A stretch of 64,000 bases of DNA from Hyphomicrobiaceae bacterium (GCA_041397645.1 JAWKWE010000004.1:1612001-1676000); one strand, 5' to 3'. Positions 52,679 to 61,822 are shown, counted from the stretch's first letter. Made by a program: numbers and translations. Notes: a model not told the origin generated them from the letters alone.

Positions 52679-53100
52679 ACGCATACTTTAATCCTCGGGC
52701 ATCGCCGGTTCGCAAGCTCGGAGGATAGTGTGCGGGGAATTAAAGAAACATATAGATCTTTGCTGACCGAACGGCGTGGTTTCCAAATCGTAAATTCATG
52801 AACCGGATCGTCTGCTTTGCGCGTAACACACTACTAGCAACGATCGCAGTTGTGTTTCGACACACGCTCCAATTTTACGGAATGTGCAGGCGCGCCCCTG
52901 GTTGCCGCTTTGGGCGCAAGCGCGTCTCGCCTTCTATATTAAGGTGCTCTGCGCTGGTGGTCATTTTTGGCCACACAAAGAAGCGCGGCATCGATGTGCC
53001 CCCATCGATGCCGCGCCTATTCTCTGCATTATATATATGTACGCTTGCAGCCCGGCTGTTGCCGGAAGGAGAGCCAGCACTGCTCCGGCATGCAGAGCGG
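52679..53100. other. 422-base spacer in the minus-strand tad cluster
   Basis: No gene is supported; a plus-strand frame crosses it but lacks family features. The right part carries a perfect hairpin terminator for the pilus N-domain gene. The left part, AT-rich near 52740, probably contains the promoter of the TadE-like pair. Confidence 0.5.
52983..53016 (-). terminator. perfect 14-bp hairpin after the stand-alone pilus N-domain gene
   Basis: The arms GCGCGGCATCGATG and complement enclose a 6-base loop. On the minus strand CTTCTTTGTG follows. It lies 85 bases after the stop at 53101. Confidence 0.7.
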
Positions 53101-53622
53101 TTATTGACTGTTTCCACCGCTACCCGACGCATCGGCAGCGGATTCAGAGAAGCGCGTCTTGTCGGAGTTGTGCTTGTTGATGGTGGCGAAGAAATTTTCA
53201 TCGTCGCCGATCGTGAGGTTCGGCTCGCAATTGGGCGTGCAGGAAAATGTGTAGCGCGACCCGCCTTTGTGCAGGTTGACGACCCGTGTCTCATCACGTT
53301 CCACGACGACCCGTTGATCCTGGATGACGTTGCGGTCCGCGTCGAGCGCGATCACGTTCGTGATTCCGAAAGTTTTGCCCGTCACCACCAGAAGATTGCC
53401 GCCCTGGAGCGCAACGTCGGCGATCGAGGGGTTGCCGATGATCACTTCCGTCGCCGGACGCGGAAGGCGTAGCAGCTGGGATTGATCGTAGCGCACAATC
53501 AGATCCCCGGCGCTCGCAGGGCGCGTATGACAGGGGAGCGCCAGCGCGAGAGTAAGGGAGATAAAAAGTGTTCTCTTTGCCACTTTGGCGATCTCGGCGG
53601 GCAGGATATTGCGCAGCCACAT
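53101..53622 (-). CDS. stand-alone pilus-assembly N-terminal-domain protein (CpaC N-domain-like)
   Basis: 173 residues. The signal peptide (LFISLTLALALPCHTRPASA) precedes a T2SS/T3SS pilus N-terminal domain: IVRYDQSQLLRLPRPATEVI, GNPSIADVAL, LLVVTGKTFGITNVIALD. This matches the first domain of the CpaC secretin at 56.5 kb, but the secretin pore is absent. A cysteine pair follows (SCTPNCEPN) and the tail is Ser/Gly-rich. It might cap or chaperone the outer-membrane pore. It is divergent from flp1. Confidence 0.83.
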   Translation of the reverse strand: MWLRNILPAEIAKVAKRTLFISLTLALALPCHTRPASAGDLIVRYDQSQLLRLPRPATEVIIGNPSIADVALQGGNLLVVTGKTFGITNVIALDADRNVIQDQRVVVERDETRVVNLHKGGSRYTFSCTPNCEPNLTIGDDENFFATINKHNSDKTRFSESAADASGSGGNSQ

Positions 53623-53959
53623 GGGTGTGGGCTCCTTGATGAAGTACTGGTGTGCCTATCTGCCCAGGAAATGGTGAAGGAAACGCAAACGCGTGTGCCG
53701 CGATGGGCTGCTTTGACCGGTCACGTGCGTCAATTGAGGAGAGCAGGGCTGATGCTTGTCGTTGTGGTGCCCCAGCCAGTGGACGCTATCAACCGCAATA
53801 TTTGAACGATGTTGAGTATTTGAGGCTGGGCAACTTGAATTTGGCCTCTTGCCCTGATCAAGGTTGACCAGAAGCAGACCAAAACCTCCAGCTTACATCG
53901 CAGAAAACCAATTATTAACGAGGCTGTTCTTGAAAGTACTGAGTTTAGTTTGCGGGCAT

Positions 53960-53986
53960 CTAAGTATAGACGGAATATATACTTAG
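53960..53986. promoter_or_regulatory. perfect 9-9-9 inverted repeat upstream of flp1
   Basis: CTAAGTATA at 53960-53968 and TATACTTAG at 53978-53986 are exact complements around a 9-base spacer. The size and AT-rich position upstream of a pilin gene suggest a dimeric regulator site. The regulator is not known. Confidence 0.55.
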
Positions 53987-53996
53987 AAAATTTGTG

Positions 53997-54026
53997 TAGT
54001 ATCGAAATTTATAACAATTGATACTA
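53997..54026. promoter_or_regulatory. second inverted repeat upstream of flp1 (7-16-7)
   Basis: TAGTATC at 53997-54003 and GATACTA at 54020-54026 are exact complements, 16 bases apart. They share the AGTAT core with the first repeat and lie next to TATATTAAAG, a possible -10 region. Confidence 0.45.
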
Positions 54027-54192
54027 ATATATTAAAGGGCTCGCAGGAGATATTTATTTGGCGCAGCTGCGTTTTTACGGCGTTTTAACTTGTGGGGTCT
54101 ATTGTCATCCTCAGTTCAGCGGTGAGGACGAGTGCTTCCCCCCGATGGACACGATCGGAAGATCACTCAGTTATAATTGGGAGAGAGTAGTC

Positions 54193-54369
54193 ATGAAGAC
54201 CATCGTTTCGCGTTTCGTTAAAGACGAGTCGGGCGCCACGGCCATTGAATACGGCCTGATCGCTGCTCTGGTTGGCGTTGGCATCATCGCCGCCCTGCAG
54301 AACCTCCGCACGGACCTCCAGAACACCTTCGGCACGGTCTCGAGCGAACTGCAGTCTGCTGCCAACTAA
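54193..54369 (+). CDS. flp1: Flp family type IVb major pilin
   Basis: A 58-residue prepilin. The short leader ends KDESG and CpaA would cut before ATAIEYGLIAALVGVGIIAA, which has the Glu5 and Tyr6 of the Flp motif. A single hydrophobic helix follows, then TDLQNTFGTVSSELQSAAN. The start is ATG 54193; codons upstream lack pilin features. A strong terminator follows 58 bases later, so this gene can be transcribed alone at high level. Confidence 0.95.
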   Translation: MKTIVSRFVKDESGATAIEYGLIAALVGVGIIAALQNLRTDLQNTFGTVSSELQSAAN

Positions 54370-54427
54370 TGGCCGGGCCGGCTTAGGCCGGCACGACAAA
54401 GGTTGATGGATCCCCATGGATCTCGGC

Positions 54428-54458
54428 GAAACGCCCGGAGTACGGCTCCGGGCGTTTC
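54428..54458 (+). terminator. strong terminator after flp1
   Basis: A perfect 13-bp stem (GAAACGCCCGGAG and complement) with a 5-base loop is followed by TCGTTTT. Confidence 0.88.
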
Positions 54459-54617
54459 TCGTTTTCCGGCCATCCACATTTGATGCGCTTTTGGGAGTTT
54501 CGCGCTGAAACAGCTGTTCCGCCTAGCGCGATTTGATTGGACGGCTGATTAACTAATCTCGCGTAACGTCGCCTCAACCGCCAGGAGACTAGCGGTGCGA
54601 AAATTGAAAGGTGATGC

Positions 54618-54803
54618 ATGCCTGAATTGTCCAGATGCTGGTTGTCTTTTGTAAGGAATGAAAGCGGCACGACGTCGACCGAATACGCGCTTATCGCAGT
54701 GATATGCAGCGTTGCAATCATCGCCGGGTTGTACGGCACCCGCGATGGGGTCAATGATCAACTGGGCAGCGCGGCAAGCGGGCTGCAGGGTGCCGCCAAC
54801 TAG
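54618..54803 (+). CDS. second, divergent Flp family pilin
   Basis: 61 residues. The leader ends RNESG and the mature protein would begin TTSTEYALIAVICSVAIIA, keeping Glu5-Tyr6 but replacing ATAI with TTST and carrying a Cys in the helix. The tail GVNDQLGSAASGLQGAAN resembles flp1. AAGGTG lies six bases before the start. It lies beyond the flp1 terminator, so it is probably expressed at a lower level. It may be a minor pilin. Confidence 0.88.
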   Translation: MPELSRCWLSFVRNESGTTSTEYALIAVICSVAIIAGLYGTRDGVNDQLGSAASGLQGAAN

Positions 54804-54976
54804 CCCAAGGCGCCCGCACAAGCGCAAACCGTAAGTATGCAGCCTGAACTGAAGCGACGCTTAATCAACCGTTAAGCGAAGCACGGCATAGTCCGACGAG
54901 GCTCGGTCCGCTCGGAACTGTTCGCCAATCAATCAGACAGTCGTTTAGTCAGACACTATTCTAAGGAGCTCATCAG

Positions 54977-55480
54977 GTGATCGGTTTCGCCCTGCTGCTG
55001 GTCTTCCCCATTGCCATGGCATTCGCCGCGGCCAATGATCTTTTCACGATGACGATCCCCAATAAGATCTCATTGGCATTGATCGCGGCCTTCGTGGTTG
55101 CGGCTGTCGTCGTGCGTGCCCCTATTGATCAAGTCATGATTCATGTGGGCGTGGGAGCTGCAGCCCTTGTCGTCGGTTTCGGACTCTTTGCCCTCAATCT
55201 CTTGGGTGGTGGCGACGCCAAGCTGATGGCCGCAGGCGCGATGTGGATGGGCTATGACCTGGCGTTGCCCTATGTGGCCTACATTACCATCTTCGGCGGT
55301 GTTCTTTCGTTGGTCATTCTGGGCTATCGCCGCTTTGTGCCGGTACATGCCATGAGCTTGCCCGGTTGGGCCGTCCGGCTGCACACCAATGGCGGCGGAA
55401 TCCCCTACGGTATCGCGATCGCCGCTGCCGGCCTTGCGCTTTATCCGCAGACGACGTGGTTTCACGTGCTCTCTATGTAA
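54977..55480 (+). CDS. cpaA: prepilin peptidase CpaA (TadV)
   Basis: A 167-residue inner-membrane aspartyl protease of the A24 family. It has AANDLFTMTIPNKI with the first active Asp and LGGGDAKLMAAGA with the second (GxGD motif). About five TM segments. It removes the leaders of the Flp and TadE-type prepilins. It starts at GTG 54977, eight bases after GGAG. A terminator follows it. Confidence 0.94.
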   Translation: MIGFALLLVFPIAMAFAAANDLFTMTIPNKISLALIAAFVVAAVVVRAPIDQVMIHVGVGAAALVVGFGLFALNLLGGGDAKLMAAGAMWMGYDLALPYVAYITIFGGVLSLVILGYRRFVPVHAMSLPGWAVRLHTNGGGIPYGIAIAAAGLALYPQTTWFHVLSM

Positions 55481-55514
55481 TCGAGCCGCCGCTCTACGAT
55501 GTCGAAACTCCTAG

Positions 55515-55537
55515 ACGGACGCCTGCAAGGCGTCCGT
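55515..55537 (+). terminator. terminator after cpaA
   Basis: A 9-bp stem (ACGGACGCC and complement) with a 5-base loop is followed by TTTTCTTT, 34 bases after the stop. It separates flp/cpaA from the cpaB-tadC operon. Confidence 0.85.
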
Positions 55538-55684
55538 TTTTCTTTACGCATTGCTAACGCAGAAAGGAGCCGATCGCGTTCTTTGTTTTCTTCTGAGACG
55601 CCAATTAACCGGACATTGACGTTTCAGAGGCATTGTCAGGATCGAAATCTCTGGACAATCGGCCTGAAAGGACCATGAGCGCAA

Positions 55685-56488
55685 ATGAAGAGAGCCCAAT
55701 TTTTAGGCTTTGCTGTGGCTCTAGTCGCGGCTGTGGGGGCCTTCTTCATTGCGAACTCGATGATTGCGCCGCCGCCCGCGCCTACGATCGTTGAAACGCA
55801 AGTGAACACGACGGAAGTTCTCGTCGCAAGCTCCGATATTGCGATTGGCCAGATCGTCAACGAAGCCAATATGCGTTGGGTTGCTTGGCCTGCCGATGGC
55901 ACTGGTCGCGGTTACGTCACCAAAAATTCCGGTGGCCTGACAAAGATGCGCGACATTTCGGGATCTATAGCGCGCTCGGCAATCTTTGCCGGCGAGCCCA
56001 TCAATCCGCGCAAGTTGATCAAGGCCGGGCAGGGCGGGGTGCTGGCGGCGGTTCTGCCGTCGGGTATGCGCGCCGTATCGACCAAGATCAGCCAGGCGAC
56101 TGCCGCTGGCAGCCTCATACTCCCCAATGACCATGTCGACGTCATTCTGATTCGCGAGATGCGCAGCAAGAACGGTGGTCAGGACTACGTGAGCGATACG
56201 CTCTTTACCAACGTGCGCGTCATCGCCGTTGGACAACAGATCGAGACCAAGGAAGGCAAGAAGTCGGCCGACAACGACGCCAAAACGGCGACGTTGGAGC
56301 TGACGCCGCGTCAAGCAGAGATGCTCGCGCTGGCAAATAAGATGGGTGAGATCACGCTTACGTTGAGGTCGGTTGCAGATATGCAGGCCAGCAGCGGCGG
56401 AGCGGGAATGGATTTGAAAAAGCAACGGGGCAACGCCGTCCGAGTTCTGCGTTACGGAGCCAAATCGCGTGTGTACGGAGTGAACTGA
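55685..56488 (+). CDS. cpaB: Flp pilus assembly protein CpaB (RcpC)
   Basis: 267 residues. An N-terminal TM (FLGFAVALVAAVGAFFIANS) leads to a SAF domain (VLVASSDIAIGQIVNEANM) and the RcpC/CpaB domain (GMRAVSTKISQATAAGSLIL, NDHVDVILI). It sits in the periplasm next to the secretin. First gene of the cpaBCDEF-tadBC operon. Confidence 0.93.
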   Translation: MKRAQFLGFAVALVAAVGAFFIANSMIAPPPAPTIVETQVNTTEVLVASSDIAIGQIVNEANMRWVAWPADGTGRGYVTKNSGGLTKMRDISGSIARSAIFAGEPINPRKLIKAGQGGVLAAVLPSGMRAVSTKISQATAAGSLILPNDHVDVILIREMRSKNGGQDYVSDTLFTNVRVIAVGQQIETKEGKKSADNDAKTATLELTPRQAEMLALANKMGEITLTLRSVADMQASSGGAGMDLKKQRGNAVRVLRYGAKSRVYGVN

Positions 56489-56528
56489 GTACACTTACGT
56501 CGATAGTCGTCATAAGGCAGAAAAAATC

Positions 56529-58202
56529 ATGCGCAAGAAAGTTGGATTAGTCGCGGGGCCCATGCTCGGAGCGGTTGCCTGGTTTGCAGCAGGCATCTTC
56601 GCTGTTACCAGCGGGATAAGCTCGGCCGTGGCGAATGGGGCGGGACATTCTGCCGATATCGATTCGATACCAGCAGCGGCTGTGCACCAGTCGATCATCC
56701 GGGTTCAGGACACGGGCGGTGCGCCGGTTCGCAAGAACATCAAGATCGGGCTGGGAAAATCAGCCCTGATCGAATTCCCTCGCGACGTACGCGATGTAAT
56801 GGTTTCCAACCCTGCGGCGGTCGACGCGGTGGTGCTCAGCGCCAATCGCGTGTTTCTATTGGCGCGCAAGATCGGCGAAGCCAACGCCTTCTTCTTTGAC
56901 ACGACGGGCGAGCAGTTTGCGACCTTCGAAATCTTCATCGAGCGCGAAACCGCTGGCCTTGAGAGCTTGCTCAATCGCTTGATCGTGGGCTCCTCGATCA
57001 AGGTGGAAATGCTCAATCAGACAGTAGTTTTGACGGGCTCAGTAAAGACTCCGACTGATTCGGTTCGCGCAGCAAACATCGCGCGCCAGTTCGTCAACGT
57101 TCAGTACGAGACGACCAGCAAGGACAAGGCCGACGGCGCAACGATCGACAAGTTCGAGAAGTCAGACACAGAAACGGTGATCAACATGCTCTCGGTGGAG
57201 GCCGAGGAGCAGGTAATGCTCAAGGTGACGGTGGCAGAAGTCCAGCGCTCTTTGTTGAAGCAGCTCGGTATAAATATCGGCGGAACGATCAACGCGGGTA
57301 ACTTCGTCACGAGCCTGCTGACCCAAAACGCGCTTCCGCTAAGTGCGGCTGCTGGTCTTGGAACACTGCCGATTCCCGGTTTGGGCACCGAAACGCTGCA
57401 ACCCAACAGCAACGGCACGTTCCCAGTCGCCGGCTGTAACAACATGGGCGTGCTCTGCAACTATAACGCTGGGCCTGGAGATGCTGCATTCGGCAACTCA
57501 GGATTCAGTGGGCGGTGGGATGGCCCTAATGGAAATACGGTCTCGCACGCGATCCGCGCTCTCGAACGTGATGGTCTGATCCGCACGCTTGCTGAGCCGA
57601 ACCTCACGGCCGTTTCCGGCGAACCTGCCAACTTCCTTGCTGGTGGTGAATTCCCCATCCCGCTGGTCGACAACACGGGACAGGTGAGCGTCACGTTCAA
57701 GAAGTTCGGTGTCGCGCTTGCCTTCACGCCGATCGTGCTGTCGGAGGGCCGCATCAGCCTCAAGATCGAAACCGAAGTCAGCGAATTGTCGAACCAAGGC
57801 GCAATCACGTTGTCGGGCATCTCGATCCCGGCCTTGAAAAAGCGTGAAGCAAAATCGACCGTCGAGCTGCCATCGGGCGGAACCCTGGCTCTCGCTGGAC
57901 TGATTTCCGACGATACCCGCCAAAACATCGACGGCCTGCCAGGCGCGAAAGACATTCCGGTCCTGGGAACTCTGTTCCGCAGCCGTGACTTCGTTCGCAA
58001 CGAAAGCGAGCTCGTTGTCATCGTCACGCCTTATCTCGTGAAGCCGACCAGCCGCCAGCAGGTTGCGGTGCCGACGTCCGGTCTTAATCCGGCAACCGAC
58101 ATGAAGGCGGACTTCCTTGGCCACCTCAATGCCATCTACGGCAAGGGCGAGTCTCTTCCAGATGGCGGGCTCAAGGGCGACTACGGCTACATCGTCGAAT
58201 AA
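56529..58202 (+). CDS. cpaC: type II/IV secretin CpaC (RcpA)
   Basis: 557 residues forming the outer-membrane pore of the pilus. The N-terminus is exported. A pilus N-terminal domain (residues ~58-150, LGKSALIEFPRDVRDVMVSN) is followed by a BON/secretin-N region (IKVEMLNQTVVLTGSVKTP). The secretin core has EEQVMLKVTVAEVQRSLLKQ, NFLAGGEFPIP and VELPSGGTLALAGLISDDTR. The C-terminus holds ELVVIVTPYLVKPTSRQQ. Confidence 0.94.
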   Translation: MRKKVGLVAGPMLGAVAWFAAGIFAVTSGISSAVANGAGHSADIDSIPAAAVHQSIIRVQDTGGAPVRKNIKIGLGKSALIEFPRDVRDVMVSNPAAVDAVVLSANRVFLLARKIGEANAFFFDTTGEQFATFEIFIERETAGLESLLNRLIVGSSIKVEMLNQTVVLTGSVKTPTDSVRAANIARQFVNVQYETTSKDKADGATIDKFEKSDTETVINMLSVEAEEQVMLKVTVAEVQRSLLKQLGINIGGTINAGNFVTSLLTQNALPLSAAAGLGTLPIPGLGTETLQPNSNGTFPVAGCNNMGVLCNYNAGPGDAAFGNSGFSGRWDGPNGNTVSHAIRALERDGLIRTLAEPNLTAVSGEPANFLAGGEFPIPLVDNTGQVSVTFKKFGVALAFTPIVLSEGRISLKIETEVSELSNQGAITLSGISIPALKKREAKSTVELPSGGTLALAGLISDDTRQNIDGLPGAKDIPVLGTLFRSRDFVRNESELVVIVTPYLVKPTSRQQVAVPTSGLNPATDMKADFLGHLNAIYGKGESLPDGGLKGDYGYIVE

Positions 58203-58223
58203 ATCGGATTTGGAGAGACATAG

Positions 58224-58955
58224 ATGTCGATTAAGATCAAGACACGCGGATCCTCTCCCGCCCGACTCGGCGGTACGAAAGCGATCCTTCTGTTGGCCCT
58301 GGCCGGCTTGGTTGGCGGGTGCAAGCACAATGATGGAACTCAAGTGGCGAGTTGGGCGCTGGTCGATCCTAACGAACGACACCCCATCATGGTCTCGCAG
58401 CAACCTGCAACGTTGTCGGTTCACGTTCCGCGAGGAGCGGGTGGGCTGTCTCCTTCGCAACGCGCCGAGGTCATCGAGTTTGCCAGTCGCTTTCGTGCTA
58501 GCGACGCGGGCAATTCGCGCCTCGTGATCGCTGCCCCCGGCGGGTCGTCCAACGAGGTCGCCGCCATGAACGCCGTGCAAGATGTGCGCGATTTGTTGAT
58601 GGATGGAGGCTTTTCTGAAAACTCCATCGCGGTCGAGGCCTATCACGGTCAGGGCCACGAGCCGCCCATCCGCATCTCGTATATGCGCTACGTCGCCGAA
58701 GGTCCGGTTTGCGGTCAAGATTGGTCGGAGAACTTGGCTCGCAATCCGAACAACTTCAATTACCCGGATTTTGGCTGCTCCAATCAGCGCAATCTCGCGG
58801 CAATGGTCGCCAATCCGGCTGATCTTCTCGGACCGCGCACCGAGGGTCCGCGCAACGCCGAGCGGCGTGACGACGTCTTCGGCAAGTACGTGAAGGGCAA
58901 GGTTACCGGCTCTGACAAGAGCGACGACGAGCGCGTCAAGGTTCAGAGCAATTAA
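58224..58955 (+). CDS. cpaD: pilus biogenesis lipoprotein CpaD
   Basis: 243 residues with a lipoprotein signal; the lipobox is LVGGC, with Cys at about residue 33. CpaD-type sequence follows (RAEVIEFASRFRAS, YMRYVAEGPVCGQDW, NYPDFGCSNQRNLAAMVANP), including the conserved C-terminal Cys pair. It probably helps the CpaC secretin insert into the outer membrane. Confidence 0.93.
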   Translation: MSIKIKTRGSSPARLGGTKAILLLALAGLVGGCKHNDGTQVASWALVDPNERHPIMVSQQPATLSVHVPRGAGGLSPSQRAEVIEFASRFRASDAGNSRLVIAAPGGSSNEVAAMNAVQDVRDLLMDGGFSENSIAVEAYHGQGHEPPIRISYMRYVAEGPVCGQDWSENLARNPNNFNYPDFGCSNQRNLAAMVANPADLLGPRTEGPRNAERRDDVFGKYVKGKVTGSDKSDDERVKVQSN

Positions 58956-58969
58956 GGGGCATGAGCACG

Positions 58970-60283
58970 ATGTCTAGACAAGCACAGTCTGAAGTTGAAG
59001 ATTTCGAGGATTTCTCGGATAGCCAACCAGGTGAGGACCAAGTCGGCAGCACCGAGAAGGCACGTCCAATTCCTCGCATATCGATCCAGGCATTTTGCGA
59101 CGATACCCGCACCGCCGAGGTGCTGCAGTACGCGGCTGAAGATCGCCGCCTTTCGAAGGCGCACGTGAGCGTGCACATGGGAGGCATCGGCGCAGCTGTT
59201 GCGCACTATGTGGATAGCCCGACGCCGAACTTGATTATCGTGGATAGCGCGCTGCACGGCTCGCAACTGCTTGCAGAGCTCGACAGTCTTGCCGAAAGCT
59301 GTGATCCCGGCACCAAGGTTGTCGTCATCGGTCGGCAGAACGATGTTTTGTTGTATCGCGAGCTGTTGAAGCGCGGAGTGAGCGAGTATCTCGTCACGCC
59401 GATTGAGCCGCTGCAGCTGATGGAGAGCATCTCCAATCTCTACAACAATCCCGACACCGATCCGGTGGGCCATGTGTTCGCCTTTATTGGCGCCAAGGGC
59501 GGTGTCGGCTCGTCCACGATCTGCCATAACGTCGCCTGGACGCTGTCTGAGGTTCTCAAATCGAACGTCACCATCGCAGATCTCGATCTGGCGTTCGGCA
59601 CCACCGGGCTCGATTTCAACCAGGATCCGGTGCAGGGCATCGCCGAAGCACTCGCGGCGCCCGAGCGTCTCGACGACCAGCTCCTCGATCGTCTTCTGAC
59701 CAAGTGCTCCGAACATCTTTCGATCTTTGCGGCTCCCGTTGTTCTCGATCGCGACTATGAGATCTCGGCTGACGCCTGCGACATGGTTATCGACGTTGTG
59801 CGCCAGAACGTGCCGTATGTCGCCGTTGACCTGCCGCACTCGTGGTCGCCTTGGACCAAGCGCGTTCTACTTCAGGCCGATGAGGTCATCATTACGGCTG
59901 TGCCGGATCTCGCAAACCTTCGTAACGCCAAGAACGTCGTCGATTTGCTCAAGTCGTCGCGCAAAAACGATCGCAAGCCGCATCTTGTCCTCAACATGGT
60001 TGGTGTTCCCAAGCGCCAGGAGATTACGTTGAAGGAATTCGAGCAGGCGCTCGATCTGAAAGCCATCAGCGTCATCGACTACGATAGCGAGTCGTTCAGC
60101 CAGGCCGCGAACAATGGTCAGATGATCGAAGAGATGAATGCGAAGGCAAAGGCGACCGAAAGGTTCCGCGAGATCGCCATGGCGATGACGCATCGCCGGG
60201 ACACGAAGGCTGACAAGAAATCCCAGCAGTCCGCGTTCTCGCAGCTAGCTCCGCTTCTGGAAAAGCTGAAGCTCAAGCGCTAA
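58970..60283 (+). CDS. cpaE: pilus localisation ATPase CpaE (TadZ)
   Basis: About 437 residues from ATG 58970, ten bases after AGGGG; ATG 58961 is too close to it. The N-terminal half has a receiver-like domain without an obvious phospho-acceptor pair. The C-terminal half is MinD/ParA-like with GAKGGVGSSTICHNV, where the usual second P-loop Lys is Ser. That change is common in TadZ and may limit ATP hydrolysis. It positions the Tad machine, often at a cell pole. Confidence 0.92.
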   Translation: MSRQAQSEVEDFEDFSDSQPGEDQVGSTEKARPIPRISIQAFCDDTRTAEVLQYAAEDRRLSKAHVSVHMGGIGAAVAHYVDSPTPNLIIVDSALHGSQLLAELDSLAESCDPGTKVVVIGRQNDVLLYRELLKRGVSEYLVTPIEPLQLMESISNLYNNPDTDPVGHVFAFIGAKGGVGSSTICHNVAWTLSEVLKSNVTIADLDLAFGTTGLDFNQDPVQGIAEALAAPERLDDQLLDRLLTKCSEHLSIFAAPVVLDRDYEISADACDMVIDVVRQNVPYVAVDLPHSWSPWTKRVLLQADEVIITAVPDLANLRNAKNVVDLLKSSRKNDRKPHLVLNMVGVPKRQEITLKEFEQALDLKAISVIDYDSESFSQAANNGQMIEEMNAKAKATERFREIAMAMTHRRDTKADKKSQQSAFSQLAPLLEKLKLKR

Positions 60284-60322
60284 CGCGGCAACGTCAATTG
60301 GAATATTCAAGGAAGAGTTGCG

Positions 60323-61822
60323 ATGTTTGGACGGCGCTCTAACGACCCTTCGACCCCCAAGCGCATTGCGCCTCAAGGTCCGGCTGCCTCGGCAACGCCG
60401 GCTAGTACTCCGGCCGCTCCTCGTCAGCAGGCGGCCCCGCGTCAGCAAGCTCAGCCGGCGCAAGCCGCGCCGCGCGCTGAACCGGCGGTGGAACAGCAGC
60501 GCCGGCACTCGGAAGAGTACTACGACGTCAAGACGACAGTGTTTAACGCGCTGATCGACACGATTGACCTCACTCAGCTGTCCAAGCTCGACAGTAGTGC
60601 TGCACGTGAGGAGATCCGCGACATTGTCAGTGAGATCATTCAGATCAAGAATGTAGTTATGTCGATCGCCGAGCAGGAAGAGTTGCTCGAAGACATCTGT
60701 AACGACGTTCTCGGTTACGGTCCCTTGGAGCCGCTTCTGGCGCGCGACGATATCGCCGACATCATGGTCAATGGCGCCTCGACAACGTACATCGAAGTCG
60801 GTGGCAAGGTTCAGCGCACCGGTGTTCGCTTCGCCGACAATCAACAGCTGATGAACATCTGTCAGCGCATCGTCAGCCAAGTCGGCCGTCGCGTCGATGA
60901 ATCGAGCCCGATATGCGACGCGCGTCTTCCTGACGGCTCTCGTGTCAACGTCATTGCGCCTCCCCTGGCCATCGACGGTCCCGCGCTCACAATTCGTAAG
61001 TTCAAAAAGGACCGGCTCAAGCTCGAACAGTTGGTGAAGTTCGGCTCGATTACTCCGCAAGCAAAGACCATCCTTGAAATCATCGGTCGTGTCCGCTGCA
61101 ACGTGCTGATTTCCGGCGGTACGGGTTCTGGCAAGACGACGCTGCTCAACTGTCTTACCGGCTCCATCGACCACGATGAGCGCATCATCACCTGCGAAGA
61201 CTCTGCCGAGCTTCAGCTTCAGCAGCCCCACGTAGTCCGTCTCGAAACACGCCCGCCTAACCTCGAAGGTGAAGGCGAGATCAAGATGCGCGATCTCATT
61301 AAGAACTGCCTTCGTATGCGTCCTGAACGCATTATCGTCGGCGAGGTCCGCGGCGCGGAAGCGTTTGACCTTTTGCAGGCCATGAACACCGGGCACGACG
61401 GCTCGATGGGAACACTGCACGCCAACTCTCCGCGCGAAGCGATCAGCCGCCTTGAATCCATGATCATGATGGGCGGTTTTGCGCTGCCGGTTAAAACCAT
61501 TCGCGAGATGATCACCGGCTCGGTGGACGTTATTGTGCAGGCGTCTCGACTTCGCGACGGCTCGCGTAAGGTCACTCACATCACCGAGGTTCTGGGTATG
61601 GAAGGTGAAGTCGTCACCTTGCAGAACATTGTAGTCTACGAGATCACCGGTGAAGACGTGAATGGAAAGCTGATCGGCCGTCATCGGTCGACCGGTATTG
61701 CGCGTCCGCGGTTCTGGGACCGCGCTGAGTATTATGGTGAGTCCGACCGTCTTGCTGTGGCGCTGGCCGAATCCGAAGTGAACGACTTGAACGGCAACCC
61801 ACTTGGAGAGCAGAATGCTTGA
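60323..61822 (+). CDS. cpaF: pilus assembly ATPase CpaF (TadA)
   Basis: 499 residues. A disordered Ala/Pro/Gln-rich N-terminus (residues 10-60) precedes the VirB11-like core. Walker A is SGGTGSGKTT at 264-273. RMRPERIIVGEVRGAEAFDL holds Walker B, and TGHDGSMGTLHANSPREA the His box. It drives pilus extension and retraction. It overlaps tadB by 8 bases. Confidence 0.96.
   Translation: MFGRRSNDPSTPKRIAPQGPAASATPASTPAAPRQQAAPRQQAQPAQAAPRAEPAVEQQRRHSEEYYDVKTTVFNALIDTIDLTQLSKLDSSAAREEIRDIVSEIIQIKNVVMSIAEQEELLEDICNDVLGYGPLEPLLARDDIADIMVNGASTTYIEVGGKVQRTGVRFADNQQLMNICQRIVSQVGRRVDESSPICDARLPDGSRVNVIAPPLAIDGPALTIRKFKKDRLKLEQLVKFGSITPQAKTILEIIGRVRCNVLISGGTGSGKTTLLNCLTGSIDHDERIITCEDSAELQLQQPHVVRLETRPPNLEGEGEIKMRDLIKNCLRMRPERIIVGEVRGAEAFDLLQAMNTGHDGSMGTLHANSPREAISRLESMIMMGGFALPVKTIREMITGSVDVIVQASRLRDGSRKVTHITEVLGMEGEVVTLQNIVVYEITGEDVNGKLIGRHRSTGIARPRFWDRAEYYGESDRLAVALAESEVNDLNGNPLGEQNA

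Larger units (their letters stand above)
53623..54192. other. 570-base divergent regulatory region between the two tad arms
   Basis: No gene supported. The right third (about 53,900-54,040) is strongly AT-rich against a GC-rich chromosome. It carries two perfect inverted repeats listed separately. Promoters for the leftward N-domain gene and the rightward flp1 gene should both lie here. The flp1 leader would be over 100 bases if transcription starts near 54,040. Confidence 0.6.

Noticed and set aside
52798..53472. A 224-codon plus-strand frame across the tad spacer
   Set aside because: It covers the 14-bp hairpin and runs antisense through the pilus N-domain gene; the protein has no recognisable features.
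57498..58718. A 406-codon minus-strand open frame
   Set aside because: Antisense to cpaC and cpaD with no family features.
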